60,519 nucleotides of DNA, taken from Multifurca ochricompacta (Eukaryota; Basidiomycota; Agaricomycetes; Russulales; Russulaceae). The DNA lies in the NCBI GenBank assembly GCA_022496185.1, contig WTXG01000219.1, positions 1 to 60,519 on the forward strand, given 5' to 3'. Every line of letters begins with the position of its first letter. Position 1 is the stretch's first letter. Positions 10,324 to 22,280 of this stretch are shown here, in pieces. Under the pieces are notes generated by a model. That model made no database searches. It was not told where the DNA came from and saw only the letters and a program-made list of their open reading frames with translations. A program made the translations under genes and the position numbers.

Positions 10324-13300
10324 TTTAACTTCCTCTGGGTGCTTGAGGATGTTGTAAGTGAAATTCTTTGATAAGGGCTGGTGCAAAGATATTCCCGACA
10401 GGTTCCCATGAACTGTCAGAGTCAGGGAATCCCTTCCACTTGACTAGGTAGTGCAGTTTGCGCCCTTGGCCTTTTCGTGCTGAGTCTAGAATGTGCTCCA
10501 CTTCCCATTCCGCTTCCCCGTTGATAAGGTCAGGTGGGGGTCTTGGGAAGTTCTCCCCATGAATCGAAGTTTCCTTGTATGGGGTTAAAAGCTTGGCATG
10601 GAAGACGGGATGGATCTTCCATTGTAGAGGTAATTGCAATTTGTAAGATATGTCTGACAGCTTCTGTTTGATCTGGAAGGGTCTGTGATGTTGGGGTGCT
10701 AATTTGGCCATGGGGTGTGATGTATGAATGTTCTTCCCCTCAAGCCATACCCAGTCATTGGTCTGATAAGGTGTGAACATGCTCGGCTGTGCAGATAGGA
10801 GTTGCTGTGCTTTTAACAGGTTTTCATTGGCTGATTGACATAGTTCTTTCCATTGGTCAATTCGTTGGGTTACTGATGGGACGTTGGTAGGCTTATCGGC
10901 CCATGTGGTATGTGGGGTCCAGCCCATGATAAGGGAGAAGGGAGTGGCTTTTGTTGTCCCATTGGGCCATGAGTTGTGCACAAACTCTGTGGTGGAGAGC
11001 CACTTCGCCCAGTCATCTTGTCATTCGTTACACCAGAATCAGAGGTACTGTTCTAACCATTGATTTGTCCGTTCTGACTGCCTGTCAGTCTGTGGGTGAT
11101 ATGCTGTGGATATATTCTGTGTGATGCCTAATGTCCTGCACAGAGCCCTTGCAAATGTCAATGTAAAGCGGGTGTCCCAGTCGGATATGATTTTGTTAGG
11201 GAGTCCATAATGGTGGTAAACATGGTCCAGGTATAATTTCACTACTCCTTCTGCTGTAATAGCTTCCCTGCAGGGTATAAAGAGGGCCGCTTTGGAGCAG
11301 TCATGGTTGGTGATCGTGAGGATGGAGTCAAAGCCTTGTGACTCAGGAAGTTTGACTATGAAGTCTACAGCAATGGTCTGGAATGGAGTCGATGCAATGG
11401 GCGTGATGGGTTGTATTGGTGGGACTTTTGGGTGTGTGTTGACCTTGTTTGCCTGACATGCTGCGCATCCCTTGATGTAGTTTTCAACATCCTTTTTCAT
11501 GTTGGGCCACCAATAGTCTTGTTTGGCAAGGGCATAGGTGTTGGCAATGCCAGGGTGGCCAGCAGAAGGGAGGTCATGGTGAAAATGGATCACCCCCCTC
11601 TTAATGTTGTCGCCACTGGTGACAACGAGTCAATCTTCGTCTTTCCACCAGAGGCCATTGATTTCTTTCAAGTTATGGGCATTGGCCCATGAGCAGCAGA
11701 GTGTGGGGTTCATATTTTGTGACACTTGTGCCCATAGGTCCATGTCATGGAGACTGACAATGGCGGTTCTCATGAACACTTCCTCTGGAAGAACTGTGAT
11801 ATTATCATTGTCATCTTCCCCTGTATGCATATCTGGCCTTCATGACAGTGCGTCTGCCTGTGCATTTCGACTCCCAGCAATGTGTTTTAGGGTGAAGTTG
11901 TACTCTTCTAACTCCAGGACTTCCCGTGCCACACGTCGACTGATTTTGTGAGGCTCTTTCCAGTATAGCAAGTTGGAGTGGTCGGTATGGATGATGGTTT
12001 TATGAGGGGTTCCTGCTAGATAAGGTTGCCAGTGCTGCAATGCTTTGACTATGGCCAACAGCTCTCTGTCCCAGATATTGTAGTTCCATTCAGCCGGGGA
12101 GAAGGTTTCTGAGTAGTATGCTACTGGGTGAAGTATTTGCGTAGCATCCCTCTGATACAACACTGCTCCATTTGCAAAGTGGGAGGCATCCACTTCTAGT
12201 TCGAAGGGACAACTCAGATCAGGTTGAATGAGTACTGGCTCTGAGCTGACCAGATCCCTAATCTGTTTGAATGCCCATTGTTGTACTGCATCCCAATGCC
12301 AGGGTGTATCCTTCTTCAGGAGATCATTTAGTGGTCGTGCAATACCCAAAAATCCTTTGATGAAGTGTCAATAGAAGTTGAAAAATCCAATGAATGAGTG
12401 GATGTCTTTGACACAGGTGGGTATGGGCCATTCTCAGATTCCCTGTACTTTAACGGGATCCATACACACTTGTCCTCCCTCCAGGATGACCCCAAGATAT
12501 TCGACACTTCGTTGTTCAAAGGAACATTTGGCTGGTTTCAAGTATAGGTTGTGTTCATGCAAGAGGTCCAATACCTGATGTACTCGCTCTCAGTGGTAAT
12601 CTAGGTCGTCGATGGTTGCAACCAAGATATCATCCATGTAGACCACTACTTCGCCAGTAAGAATGAGATCATGAAAGATGTTATTCATCATGGCTTGGAA
12701 CGTCGCCGGCAAATTTGTAAGTCCAAAGAACATGACATTTGGTTCAAATAATCCCTGGTTTGTTTTAAATGCCACCTTGCATTGGTCCCCTTCTTTGATT
12801 CTAACGTTGTTGTAACCCCAACGTACATCCATTTTTGAGAAGAGGGACTTGTCTCTCATAGTGTCGATGAGTTCAGGGATGAGGGGTAAGGGATAAGTGT
12901 TTTTCACAGTGTAAGCATTGATTCATCAGTAGTCTTGAACCAGTTGCAGTTTGCCATCCTTCTTTTTGATGAAGAAGAAGGGAGAGGCATATGGTGACTT
13001 GGATGGACAGATATACCCCTTTGCTAAATGCTCCTTGAGGAATTCCGTAAGTGCCACTTGTTCAGACTGGGACAGTGGGTAGATTTTGCAATCTATTGCC
13101 ACCGGTGTGTCAGGTAGGAAGTCAATGGGATGATCCCAGGGTCGCGCAGGGGGAAAGCACTGGGACTCCTCTTCAGAGAAGACCTTCCAATGTCAGTGGT
13201 AGGCGCATGGTACTATATCACTGTAGGTCTTTTCTACTTGCCCCTGTATTGCTTTCTGGGCCAACTCTGACACCTTAGTGATGTAGCCAAAGCCTTGTTC

Positions 13301-15310
13301 CTCATCTTCATCTGCCTTCATGGCCTTTACTGTTGAATGCCTGATCGCATAGTCATACCCAAGCGATGTGATGATACAGTAGCCCACAAAACCATTCCAA
13401 TGTTTGGCCACCCTGAAGAGATTGACCTACCACACAATGAGAATAATTTCCAAAATTAGTAGAAATTAGTAGATGACAGTGTAGCATCTAAGCTTCAATT
13501 AGAGCCTATAATAATGTCAATTGGATCAGTGGTTCATGATATATAAAATGTTTTGTGAGGCATTATCATTGGAACGGTTTTGTGGCCAACATGTGAGATG
13601 ACAAAACCGGTATCTGGTGGTCATGGGAATGCATTGACAGTCATGTGACAATGTTTAATAAGTTGAACACACACCAAATAATCATCAACAACACTTGCTT
13701 CTTACCATGCATGCCCTCTCTGCTGCCAAAAGGACTCACATCATCTCCCTCCTCACTTCAGGCAAATCTGCCCATAAAGTGTCAACTATGACTGGCCATG
13801 GCACTATTATCATCTCAAGATGGGTCATAAATACTGCCCTTACCATCCCAAGTCAAATGGAGGGAGACCAAGGAAGCTGACAGAGAGAAATGGTCAGCAT
13901 GCTGTTTGCCTTATCTCCTCTGGCAGGGCAGACACAGATGTGGAAGTGACTAGAGCACTTCAGAAGTTGTTAATGGGTTTCTCTATCAACATAATATGCC
14001 CATCCATCCTCCCATCAAGTTTTCAAGCCATAACTGGCCCCTCCCATATCATACACCCCCATTCCATCATAAGTGCAATAGGCCACAAAACCAATCCAAT
14101 GACATTGCTACACAAAACATTTTATATATCATGAACCACTGACCCAATTGACATCAGTATAGGCTCTAAGTGACACTTAGATGATACAATATCATCTACC
14201 AATTTCTACTAATTTTGGAAATTATTCCTATGGTGTGGTTGGTCAATCTCTTCAGGATGGTTAAACATTGGAATGGTTTTGTGGGTTACTGTATGATGGA
14301 ATGGGGGTGTATGATATGGGAGGGGCCAGTTATGGCTTGAAAACTTGATGGGAGGATGGATGGGCATATTATGTTGATAGAGGAACCCATTAACAACTTC
14401 TGAAGTGCTCTAGTCACTTCCACATCTGTGTCTGCCCTGCCAGAGGAGATAAGGCAAACAGCATGCTGACCATTTCTCTCTGTCAGCTTCCTTGGTCTCC
14501 CTCCATTTGACTTGGGATGGTAAGGGCAGTATTTATGACCCATCTTGAGATGATAATAGTGCCATGGCCAGTCATAGTTGACACTTTATGGGCAGATTTG
14601 CCTGAAGTGAGGAGGGAGATGATGTGAGTCCTTTTGGCAGCAGAGAGGGCATGCATGGTAAGAAGCAAGTGTTGTTGATGATTATTTGGTGTGTGTTCAA
14701 CTTATTAAACATTGTCACATGACTGTCAATGCATTCCCATGACCACCAGATACCGGTTTTGTCATCTCACATGTTGGCCACAAAACCGTTCCAATGATAA
14801 TGCCTCACAAAACATTTTATATATCATGAACCACTGATCCAATTGACATTATTATAGGCTCTTATTGAAGCTTAGATGCTACACTGTCATCTACTAATTT
14901 CTACTAATTTTGGAAATTATTCTCATTGTGTGGTAGGTCAATCTCTTCAGGGTGGCCAAACATTGGAACAGTTTTGTGGGCTACTGTAGTTGGGTAGGAG
15001 TCTTTGTCCATTGTTGCATCAGCCCAATTAATCTTAGGTGCAAATGCAGCTAGCCATGGATATCCCAAAATGAGATCTTCATCCCCTAAGTCAGTGATCA
15101 GAAAGCAGATGATTTTTGTTGCTTCCCCAACTTGGACATTTAGGTCAGTGTAATGTGTGATTTTTCCTGCACGGTTGGCTGTTCCATCAATATTCCAGAT
15201 ATTCTTTTCTTGCGGGAGTGCTAGCATCCCTAAGCCTAAGGTTCTGATCAGTTGCAGACTGATGAAATTGTCTGTGGCTCCAGAGTCCACCAAGATGTCT
15301 CAATCGGCCA
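10324..15310 (-). pseudogene. gypsy B pol: protease, RT, RNase H, integrase, chromodomain
   Basis: On minus: protease with VDSGATDNF and ILGYPWLAAF (15293-14990), split by a foldback Tc1 element; RT with [11 protein letters not shown] (about 12640-12610); RNase H with EVDASHFANGAVLYQ and HTDHSNLLYW (12200-11950); integrase HHCC zinc domain (HHDLPSAGH...CAACQANK, 11590-11450) and core; and a C-terminal chromodomain around LHYLVKWKGFPDSDSSWEP (about 10460-10400). This order marks a chromovirus (Tf1/sushi-like clade). Chromodomains target integration to modified chromatin. Stops and frameshifts make it non-functional. Confidence 0.9.
13377..14986. mobile_element. Tc1/mariner-derived foldback element 3, TA target site
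   Basis: 1610 bp, ends CAGTAGCCCACAAAAC and reverse complement, flanked by TA (13375-13376, 14987-14988). Removing it restores an exact gypsy protease/RT reading frame (YPTIITSLGYD, as in gypsy A). Arms are about 13377-14080 and 14294-14986, and both carry the same transposase N-terminal helix-turn-helix region (MHALSAAKRTHIISLLTSGK, then GGRPRKLT) in opposite orientation. The centre (about 14081-14293) is itself another terminal unit bounded by CCACAAAACC and GGTTTTGTGG. No complete transposase. Confidence 0.9.
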
Positions 15311-15415
15311 TCCTTTGTGTAGTCTTGAAATGTACTGGTATTTTTAATGACTTGAATCGACTAGTATACACAGAGGTGACATGGAGTGCTCGCGCCCAGG
15401 CCAATGGGGTAGAGC

Positions 15416-16930
15416 TTAACAAAAATCCTTCTTTGCAAATGCCTTTTCCACCAGGATGGCACGCACTTCCTCACTTTCCTTCATCATCTTTGCCCATATA
15501 TCCTGGGCCTTTTCCTCCTTGGTTCGTTTGTCTATGGTAGGTGGGTTATTGTGAATGGGGGCTGCAGTGGTCATGGTAGCCTCTGTGATTCGCGTGCCCT
15601 TCTTTGGGCAGTCTCGAGACATATGCCCTTGAGCTTTACAGCGGAAACACCGCCCTTCTTTCATAAGTGCCAGTCATTCATCTTCTGTGAGAACGGCTCT
15701 TGCTCGTACTCTGTCAGCAGAGGTATCCATTGCATTTGGGTCCCTCTGTGTAGTGTGCATCAGCTTAACTCTGAATGCTGTCTTCTACTGGTCTCGAGTC
15801 TTTCCCTTCTTTGTATCAACTCCAAAGTGTGTTTGGAAGTCTAGGTAATCTTGTTGTTGTCTTTGTGCAGCATCAACCCATGCATCCCAATCCTGTGGGT
15901 GATGGAATTGGATGATATTTTTAACAAGAGGGTTTGGTAGACCCTGGGAGAAGAGGTCCAGGGTGGCCTCTTCATTGGTGTTGTATCCTGCTCGATTTGC
16001 CAGGCTTCTGAACTTTGCCACATAGGCATCAAGCTCTCCTTTTTCCATTTTTAGTGATTTTAATTCTCTCGCTGCTTTCTGCTTTGCCTGCCCATCCGTG
16101 AACGCATCTTTGAACCTTTGGGCAATAGTTTCCCATAGGCCTTCGCTTGTGGTATGATGTCCACTCTCAACTTGCTCATTCAGCCACTCCAACTGCTCCA
16201 TAGTCCAATCATCCACTGTGTTGCCTCTGATAAGGGAAAGTAAGAGGTTGGCACGCTGGAAGGGGTTGACAATTTGTGGGACATCATTATTGAAGTTCTT
16301 GAATGTAGTGAACTCCAACATGAATTTTTTGCTCTGGGAGCAGTCTCCTGTGAAGGTCTGAGGCAGTACTCCTGAGAGCCATCCTGATGGGGGTGGGATA
16401 TTTGGGATGGTCACGGTGGGGGGAGGTGGAGGGTTGGGAGTGGGGTCAGGGAGTTGTGCAGCAATTGTAGACATGGTGGTGGGATGGGCGGTGTTGGTGG
16501 ATCGTATAGATATCTGGGGAGTTGCTAATGCAGGGGCTCTGATTGTAGCAAACTCTGGTGCAACCAAGGTAGCAATAGCTAATGGCGGTGCATCGTCACT
16601 TTGTTCTTGTTCTACGTACTCTTCTTCAGAGTCAGTGATAATGGCAGGGGGGTTTTCCCTCCACAGTCCTAATCCAAATTCCAATGGGGCAGGTCCCATA
16701 GTGACCCAAGAGTGTCGTCATTCTGAGTATTGGATACGATACCAAACTCTCTTTTCGTTGTCATATTCTACCGGTTGGTATCTTCCGTTGTGATAGACGT
16801 AGTATCCAAACTTGGATTCAAAGTCTTTCCAGATGGCAGAGCCAAGTGTCTGTTGTGAAAGATTATTCTTGTCTCTGCGTTCGATGAGCTCTTCTTTAAA
16901 CAAGGTCTGACTGCAGCTGGATGAAGCCAC
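15416..16930 (-). pseudogene. gypsy B gag
   Basis: Starts at ATG 16930 (MASSSCSQTLFKEELIE), ten bases after the primer-binding site, and ends at TAA 15416 after KKDFC. The same KDFC-stop occurs in gypsy A at 25377, so this is the true gag end. The capsid region is at 16300-15790. A CX2CX4HX4C knuckle (CFRCKAQGHMSRDC) follows, near 15650-15610. The first 70 codons are separated from the rest by a nonsense or frame change near 16710. Confidence 0.85.
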
Positions 16931-16939
16931 AATGGGAGG

Positions 16940-16950
16940 AGACTTGACTT
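16940..16950 (-). promoter_or_regulatory. gypsy B primer-binding site, self-priming type
   Basis: On minus the sequence after the 5' LTR is TC then AAGTCAAGTCT. Its complement AGACTTGACTT occurs exactly (11 of 11) at 8676-8666 in the 3' LTR and with one C/T difference at 17185-17175 in the 5' LTR, about 34 nt after TATATAAG. That is the predicted 5' end of the element's RNA. Confidence 0.6.
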
Positions 16951-16952
16951 GA

Positions 16953-17534
16953 TGTTATGTCTGGTGCGGGACGTTCCACACAACTTGTGTGACAGCATGC
17001 TATTTGTAATCAGGTAAAAAACCAATAAGGTCTCTTGGAGTATAAGTGGGGCGAGTCAAAGTCAGAGGGGCTGTTCCCTAAGACAATGTTGAATGGATGG
17101 TGCCAAAAGCACTGAGACAAACAAGTCAGAGATTCAAAGGGGGTGTCCAGAAGACAAGCACCGATGTATTCAATAAGTCGAGTCTGAGGTCTACAATGTA
17201 GTTACAGCAGACTTATATATGTAATTGAGTGGGCGTCTAAAGATAAGAAACATGGAGTCAAGTGGGCCCAAATATATGGAAGCGGAGGGCATAAAGTCTG
17301 GCTTCTGATAGGGGATTAAGTAAGTGTCTGGTCTTAAAGATAAAGAGATAAGGGTAAACATAAGCAAGTACAAACAACAAGTCAATATGTACAAAGGCAG
17401 TCACAGGGAGGGGAGTAAAGCATGTGATGGGTCCCAGGATGGAGACATGATCAAGAAATGAAGGGTTGGCAGAAGAGAAGGATTTGGGTTAGGAATGGTG
17501 AAGAAAACGGGGTTACTCAGTCCTGGTTGTAACA
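16953..17534 (-). repeat. gypsy B 5' LTR (582 bp)
   Basis: Same length as the 3' LTR at 8444-9025. By eye, differences between the two are mostly C/T and G/A at former CpG sites (for example CAGACGAG-type versus CAGATGAG-type contexts). Confidence 0.9.
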
Positions 17535-17539
17535 TCAAG

Positions 17540-18584
17540 GCACACTTTACATCACAACATTTATTGATGACTACTCCAGGCATGGAGCAGTGTACTTCCT
17601 AAAGAGTAAGGATCAGTGTGCAGCTGCTTTCAAGAAGTTCCTGGCCTGGGCAGAGACCCAGACTTCAGAAAAACTGTGTGTGCTACACTCTGACCAGGGA
17701 GGGGAGTATTTGTCAGGTGCTCTTTGATCAGTATTGGACAAGAAGGGAATCAAGCACAAGTTAATGATGCCAGGTTCACCACAACAAAACGAGATAGCCA
17801 AGAGATGGAATAAGACAATCCTCAACAAGGTGCACTCAATGTTACATGGTGCCAGATTGTCCCTTGGCTTCTGGGAATTGACAGTGGATACTGCCATGCA
17901 TACTTACAACAGGACTCCCACCTGCATGATAGGTTGGCACACACTGCATGAGCTCTGGAGTGCTGGTCACACTCCAGATGTTTCATACTTCTGGGTCTTT
18001 GGATGCAAGGCATATGTACACATGCCTGAGGACAAATGCAGGAAGCTCAATCTGAGATCAATTGAGGCTACATTTGTCAGGTATGAACCAGGTTCAAAGG
18101 GTTACTGGTAATGGAATAAGAGTACCTGAGCAGTCATCATGTCTTGCAACATGATTTTTGATGAGTGTTCCTTTCCATTTCAGGATAGTGGTGAGCTGTC
18201 CACTAGTTCTGAGAACCCCATGGCCCTTGAGGGGCCCCTGGCAGTTTCATTTCCTATGACAGTCTCTACACAGGGACTAGGGGAGGTCTGTCCACCAAGG
18301 ACACCTTCCCCTGATGCTACACAATGTGCACAATTTTCCATTCCTGTCACTCTGCCTTCTTGTGCCACACTGCAAGAACCTCCACCCCACACACCATGAA
18401 ACCAGACTTTCTGGGTTCAGTGGACCAGTGACCCTGCTTCACAGGTTGTGCCCCCATGGAGACTGCAGGGGAACCCTTGCAGAAATCCACAGTACCTTGG
18501 CAAAGACAATGCCAAGTTGGATGATCAAGGGTGCCTGGGTGAACAGGCTTTGCTAGCAGCAGCCACTTATCATGACCCACTAAC
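17540..18584 (+). pseudogene. copia B integrase core and linker (resumes after gypsy B)
   Basis: Resumes with TFIDDYSRHGAVYFL, then the catalytic aspartate context LHSDQGGEY and the catalytic glutamate context QQNEIAKRWNKTI, then the conserved C-terminal block FWVFGCKAYVH. An in-frame TGA at about 17727 lies where copia A has an arginine (CGA-type decay), and a stop follows GSKGYW near 18111. From 18139 the frame continues into the proline/serine-rich linker before RT. The family-S solo LTR at 18585 interrupts it. Confidence 0.82.
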
Positions 18585-19097
18585 TGTCAAACAATCATGC
18601 TGCTGGTTATACTGACTGCAGTTAGTAGCAGGTTAGGCTAAAAGACAAGTAATACTTCAGAGATGAAGATAACTCTAGATTACTATACTACACACCTAAA
18701 AGACAAGTAATCTACAGGAGACGGTTAGTCAAAGGTAAAAGAGAAGTATAGTAGAAGGGACTTACACTTCAGAGATGAAGATAACTCTGAAGTGTAAGAG
18801 ACAAAACAGACACCCTTATATACCCATGGGGGCCAGGGGAAATGGTCTGTGCGCACTGGGAATAAGTCCACAAGTGCCAGACAATAAACAGAGAGGGATA
18901 AAGGCCATTGGCCAAAGAGATATCACATGCTTACTGTGCATTACTAAGTCCATCACTAATCAGCTGAGTAAGGTGAGAAAGAAATGTAATAAAGATAACA
19001 TAAAAAGTCCGATACTCCGAAATCTAATCTAATCTAATCTACAGCTGAAGCGAACCTTAGATGCCTGAAGCATCTCCAGACACGTCCTGTGTCAACA
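18585..19097 (+). repeat. Solo LTR, family S copy 2 (513 bp), TSD CTAAC
   Basis: Ends TGTCAAACA and TGTGTCAACA with exact TSD CTAAC (18580-18584, 19098-19102) inside copia B. Homologous to 3609-4125 (reverse) and 20907-21408. A TATATA promoter-like motif lies near 18818. A tandem TCTAA repeat is at about 19020-19040. Confidence 0.9.
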
Positions 19098-19133
19098 CTA
19101 ACATATTGGGAAGTGATGAAATTGGAGTTTGCA

Positions 19134-20170
19134 TGTTACACCGGGTGTGGGATGTTCCACATGACTTGTGTGACAGTGTTCATTCAATGTTTCAGATAAG
19201 GAATCAACAGGATGATGGATCTGGATCTCAAGACATGCAAATTGGACAAGCTTAATTCTTTGGACACTGCTCAAAATTCTATGGTTTCATGTTCAGAAGA
19301 GTTAATGCATTTTACCTTTCCATTTCATTATTCTGGTTATATTTTATTCAAGCATGACTTAAATCTGTTACAGTTAATCATTCTATCATGCACCTCCTTT
19401 TACTCAGCATCACATGCATTACATTTCATTCTAAAGGACTTGTAGTTTACATTGTATGAACCCCTAGCCATTGCTTTTGGCTTTCTGCTTTGACTCCTTT
19501 GTATTATGTCTCCTATTTTGACTCCTATAGCATAAACTGTATAAAAAACCTATTAGTTTCACTTGTATCAAAACCAGAGTCTTGCTTTGCTTCCACCTCT
19601 AAACCCACTTGCATGTCTCCACTTGTCTTCTTTTGCATCCATAATCATACCACAGGACTCCTTGGAGCAGGGGATGACAAGTCAATGTCAAAGGGGCTGT
19701 TCCCTGAGACAATGGTGAGCAGAAGAGTGCCAGAAGCACTGAGACAACTGAGTTGAAGTTCAGAGGAGTTTGTCCAGAAGACAAGCACTGACGTATTCAA
19801 TAAGTCAAGTCTGAGATCTACAGTGTAGGTACAGCAGACTTTATATACATAATGTGGTGGGCACCTATAAGATAAGAGTTACAGAGTCAGGTGGGCCCAA
19901 ATATACAAAAGCAGATGGTGTAAAGCCTGGCTTCTGATAGGGAATTAAGTAAGTGTCTGGTCTTAAAGATAAGGGATAAGAGATAAGGGGGTTCACAATC
20001 AAAGGCAAACACAAGACAAGCAGGTATCAACAGCAGTCATGGGGATTGGCCTTGGGGATAAGCATATGAAGGGGATTCAATGAAAAGGGACAAGCTAGAT
20101 GGAACAGAAGGGTCTGCATTGTGAAGATCAAAGAAAATAGGGTGGCTAGGAAAACACAGGGATTGTAACA
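19134..20170 (-). repeat. Solo LTR of a gypsy A/B-type element with an internal insertion, TSD TTGCA
   Basis: Ends TGTTACACC and TTGTAACA, TSD TTGCA (19129-19133, 20171-20175). Both flanks align with the 582-bp LTR of gypsy B, including TATATA (about 19841) and AAGTCAAGTCT (about 19802-19812). It is 1037 bp because about 450 bp of unrelated sequence (roughly 19210-19655) sits inside. Removing it restores the copia B frame (K-L-E-F-A-G-D-W-Q). Confidence 0.88.
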
Positions 20171-20175
20171 TTGCA

Positions 20176-20906
20176 GGTGACTGGCAAGAAGCATGCCAAT
20201 ATGAGATGGACACACTAGCCAAGAATGGAACATGGACCCTAGTGGACTTACTGGTGGACTGTAAGGCCATCAAGTCAAAGTGGGTATTCAAGTGCAAAGC
20301 TGATGGTCACTTTTGCACATGCTTGGTAGTGAAGGGTTTCACTCAGATTCAGGGAATTGATTATGATGAGACATTCTCTCCAGTAGCTTGGTTTGAGTCC
20401 TTGCAACTCTTGCTAGCATTGGCCACACTAGAGAATTGGGAGATCCATCAGATGGATGTCAAGTTGGCATTCCTCAATGGGCTACTGGATGAGGTAATTT
20501 ACATGGAGCAACCACTGGGTTTTGTCGAATCAGGTCAGGAGAACAAGGTATGCCTACTCAAAAAGGCAATTTACAGTCTCAAACAAGCCTCACACACATG
20601 GAACTTGCAATTCCATGGAGTCCTTTTGGAGCTTGGCTTCACATGCACACATTCCAATGCAGGAGTTTACATATGTCATTGCCAAGAAGGGGAGGGACTA
20701 GTCATTATTATCCTCTATGTTGATGACATCACCATCTTAGGTGACTCTCTCAATGAAGTCAACTGGATCAAAGGTATCTTATCTCAGTGCTATGAAATGA
20801 CTGATCTAGGCAATATCTTGGAGTTTGGATCACCCATGACAGATTGGCCAGGCATTTGGAGATCAACCAATCCCAGTACATCTCAGAGATTGTAGGACAC
20901 TTTGGC
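20176..20906 (+). pseudogene. copia B reverse transcriptase
   Basis: A nearly open frame: KSKWVFKCKADGHF, GIDYDETFSPVAWF, MDVKLAFLNGLLDE, LKKAIYSLKQASHTW, and the active-site block IIILYVDDITILGD (about 20712-20753). It loses frame after TDLGNILE near 20820 and is cut by a family-S solo LTR at 20907. It retains the 56 codons that are missing from copia A. Confidence 0.88.
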
Positions 20907-21408
20907 TGTGAAACAGGCATGATGCGCAGCATACTGACTGTGATGTTAGCATGTAAGGCTAGACAAAGAAAGTTACTTCAGAGGTTAGAAGAACTCTATA
21001 TTACTATACTACTGACCTAGACAAAGAAAGTTCTATGTAAAGAACATTAGTCTAATAGTTAAGTAGATAGTATAGAAGGCACTTACACTTCAGAGGTTAG
21101 AAGAACTCTGAAGTGGAAGAGACGAAACAGACACCCTTATATACAATCCAAGGGGTGGTCTGTGCACTGGGAATAAGTCCACAAGTGCCAGACAGAGTCC
21201 AAACAATAAACAAGAGAGATAAAGGCCATTGGCCAGTACAGAAATCACATGTTACATGGTGTATCAGTCAGCTACTGCGGAATGTGAGAAAGAAGGTAAT
21301 AATGATAATGTAAAAAGTCCGAGACTCCGATATCTAATCTTATCTACAAGGTAGCTAATCTAATCACCTGATGCCTGAAGCATCACTGAACATCTTCTGT
21401 GTTCAACA
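20907..21408 (+). repeat. Solo LTR, family S copy 3 (502 bp), TSD TTGGC
   Basis: Ends TGTGAAACA and TGTTCAACA, exact TSD TTGGC (20902-20906, 21409-21413), inside the copia B RT/RNase H junction. A TATATA motif is near 21138. The third member of the family found only inside copia elements here. Confidence 0.9.
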
Positions 21409-21413
21409 TTGGC

Positions 21414-22178
21414 ATGGTGGACACTAACCCCACCTGCACACCTCTTCCTGCTGGGGCTGAGGTCCATTTGGTAAAGTACACCAGTCAGGCAACTCAAGCA
21501 GAAATAACACACTTTCAACAAATTATTGGGAGCCTACTGTATGTGCAAATTGGGACCTGCCCAGACATTTCCTTCACTGTAGCATGCCTTGTGCAGTATG
21601 CAGCAAACCCTTCCCTGCAACATCTACAACTTGCCAAGTACATACTGGCTTATCTAAACAGTACAGCTGACCTACAGCTATGCTACAATGGAGCATGTGG
21701 GACCAGTCTTGTTGGTTATTCAGACTCCAGCCTTGGAGATGATGCCAATGACTTTCATTCAACCTCAGGCTATGTTTTTCTCCTTGCTGACTCAGCAATC
21801 TCATGGACTTTGCATAAGCAAAAGACTGTGGCCCAAAGTACCACTCATGCCAAGTACATGGCACTTGCCAAGGCAGCAAATCAAGCCACATGGTACTGGA
21901 GCATCTTTTCTGAACTAGGCTATGAAGTCTCCAACCTGATTCCCCTACATGGCAATAACAAGGGCATGGTGGACTTAGCACTCAATCCTGTGACTGGCAG
22001 ATGCTCAAAACACATCCCAATCAAATTTCACGCTATCTGCAAATATGTCAAGCAAGGCTTTATTGAACTCATCAGAACACCCACTGCAGACATGCTCACT
22101 GATGGATTTATGAAGCCACATGTGCAAGTGAAACTTATGGACTTCATCTCTGGATTAGGACTAATAGGATTGTCTTAA
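21414..22178 (+). pseudogene. copia B RT C-terminus and RNase H
   Basis: Open for about 255 codons to TAA 22178. Shows the copia C-terminal blocks: CTPLPAGAEVH, QIIGSLLY, TCPDISFTVA, then RNase H with GYSDSSLGDD (first catalytic aspartate), TSGYVFLLADSAISW, QKTVAQSTTHAKYMAL and the terminal histidine/aspartate region SKHIPIKFHAIC...TADMLTDG. Family role: degradation of the RNA strand during reverse transcription. It is cut off from the start of RT by the solo LTR. Confidence 0.88.
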
Positions 22179-22189
22179 TCATGGGGGGA

Positions 22190-22280
22190 TGTTGAGCCAG
22201 TAACAGATCAGAGTTGGCCAGACCAGATCAGAGGTGACTGGAGTTGCCAGTGCAAGATGGAGTTAAGTGGACATTGTAAT
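22190..22280 (+). repeat. copia B 3' LTR, first part
   Basis: Begins TGTTGAGCC directly after the purine tract and runs to the hAT-like insertion. 22273-22280 (ATTGTAAT) is the target duplication. Confidence 0.75.

Larger units (their letters stand above)
8444..17534 (-). mobile_element. Ty3/gypsy chromovirus-like element B, TSD TCAAG
   Basis: Complete element on minus: 5' LTR 17534-16953, primer-binding site 16950-16940, gag from 16930, protease, RT, RNase H, integrase, chromodomain, a third ORF (10250-9057), purine tract just before the 3' LTR, and 3' LTR 9025-8444. Exact TSD TCAAG at 8439-8443 and 17535-17539. Both LTRs are 582 bp. Without the foldback Tc1 insertion at 13377-14986 it is about 7.5 kb, like gypsy A. 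Coding frames carry nonsense changes, many of them CGA to TGA. Confidence 0.93.

Noticed and set aside
19021..19040. TCTAA tandem array as interstitial telomere repeat
   Set aside because: The unit differs from the fungal TTAGGG repeat, and it lies at the same place in copies of a solo LTR, so it belongs to the LTR.
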